From Diphasiastrum complanatum (lineage: Eukaryota; Streptophyta; Lycopodiopsida; Lycopodiales; Lycopodiaceae): a DNA stretch of 64,000 nt. Both the position numbers and the translations under genes were made by a program. The first letter of the stretch is position 1. Each line of letters starts with the position of its first letter. Location: contig CM055103.1 of the NCBI GenBank assembly GCA_029204225.1, forward strand, positions 27,574,315-27,638,314. Reading direction: 5' to 3'. A model generated the notes under the pieces. The model was not told where the DNA came from. It saw only the letters and a program-made list of their open reading frames with translations, and made no database searches. Below, piece after piece: positions 63,365 to 64,000 of the stretch.

Positions 63365-63475
63365 CACAGAAGAGACAGACGACCAGAGGGAGTTCAAAGA
63401 GAGGGATAAAGTCAGAGAGGGAGACAGCCAAAGAGAGTTCGAAGAGAGGGAGATAGCCAGAGAGCGACTGAGTGC
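63230..63475. repeat. GA-rich minisatellite with GGGAGTTCGAAGAG unit
   Basis: The word GGGAGTTCGAAGAG (with small changes) recurs at about 63254, 63281, 63310, 63388 and 63435, spaced by GA tracts, including a (GA)20 run at 63321-63360. ORFs across it are low-complexity artefacts. Confidence 0.8.
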
Positions 63476-64000
63476 GTGAAGCAGGTTTTTTGATTGCATA
63501 TTTGTATCAGATGTCTGTCTTTGCATTGTTATCTGATTCATTCACTTCAAGGAATGGCTGTGAGTTTTCTTTCATCCATTTTTTTCCCTCTGGCTATCGT
63601 CTGATTCTGATGTACAAAATGCTACATATAATGTAAGTGGCAACCCTGAGTGATTTACGATGTTTTGTGTACACTATGTCCATAACTTTATGATATTCTG
63701 TGTGCAACCTTGAGTGATTTACGATGTCCATAACTTTATATACATAAAAAAAATCAACAAGCCATAGAAACGTAACTCAAAAGACAAGAAGGCATGATGT
63801 CACAAACTGAATCAAATTGCCTTGAAATCAGAAAATGGGAGGATCATAAACTTTCAAATTTCAGGTTCAAAGCAGATTCAGGTTCAATCCGCCATTCAGC
63901 TTCAAAGCGATCCGGTTTAGGGTGGATTCAGGTTCAGTCCGCCATTGCCATTGACTTCAGTCCAATAAATCACAAGTCGCGCTTCAACAAAGATTCAGAA
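63476..64000. other. No gene; short direct repeats
   Basis: CCTGAGTGATTTACGATG and ATGTCCATAACTTTAT each occur twice at 63640-63740, and GATTCAGGTTCA.TCCGCCATT twice at 63875-63945. No coding sequence recognised. Confidence 0.6.

Overview
This window is a repeat-dominated piece of a land-plant nuclear genome. The evidence is the density of plant-type LTR retrotransposons (Ty1/Copia with initiator-Met primer sites, Ty3/Gypsy with tRNA-Asp-like primer sites), DNA-transposon remnants of the CACTA and Mutator types, short introns with plant-like GT/AG borders, long GA microsatellites, and no rRNA, tRNA or prokaryotic operon structure. The species cannot be read from the sequence. The Mutator-like transposase resembles forms I associate with seed-free plants and gymnosperms, but that is only a hint.

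Layout. 1-1120: 5' end of a minus-strand Gypsy element (P) with LTR and tRNA-Asp-type primer site. 1121-1889 and 11558-12352: two copies of one duplicated unit; the first was cut by P and by Copia A. 1890-10514: minus-strand Copia A, itself invaded by a Gypsy fragment (B, 3284-5399) and by a shortened Copia (J, 5514-7781). 10515-16560: low-repeat DNA with unrecognised minus-strand exons, a cluster of CACGTG palindromes and a plus-strand CENH3-like histone fragment. 16560-28865: Copia E, split by Gypsy C (17520-28285), which holds a Del-like solo LTR and the nearly complete Copia D (22545-27774) with an exact TAAAC duplication. 28866-31300: CACTA remnant. 31310-34160: Gypsy G and the tail of Copia N. 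35400-44290: decayed Del/Tekay-like Gypsy split by Copia H (38596-43842). 44290-46200: Copia I fragment. 46250-49700: direct repeats, three perfect GA arrays and Gypsy K's LTR. 49990-50880: unrecognised coiled-coil ORF.

51089-54314 is the most gene-like stretch: a minus-strand split gene whose exons encode, in order, a coiled coil, an unrecognised region, a degraded CENH3-like histone fold, a proline-rich linker and a Ulp1-like cysteine protease. 54790-59075 holds two opposed Copia fragments (M and L). 59260-61023 holds a Mutator-like transposase on the same strand as the Ulp1-like gene, so the two may once have been one Ulp1-carrying Mutator element split by the Copias. 61024-64000 is direct repeats, a poly-G/GA minisatellite and unassigned sequence.

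Repeated insertion has produced at least three levels of nesting (Copia D in Gypsy C in Copia E). Most coding frames carry stops, many one C-to-T change away from Gln or Arg codons, as expected for methylated, silenced DNA. No intact autonomous element was found.
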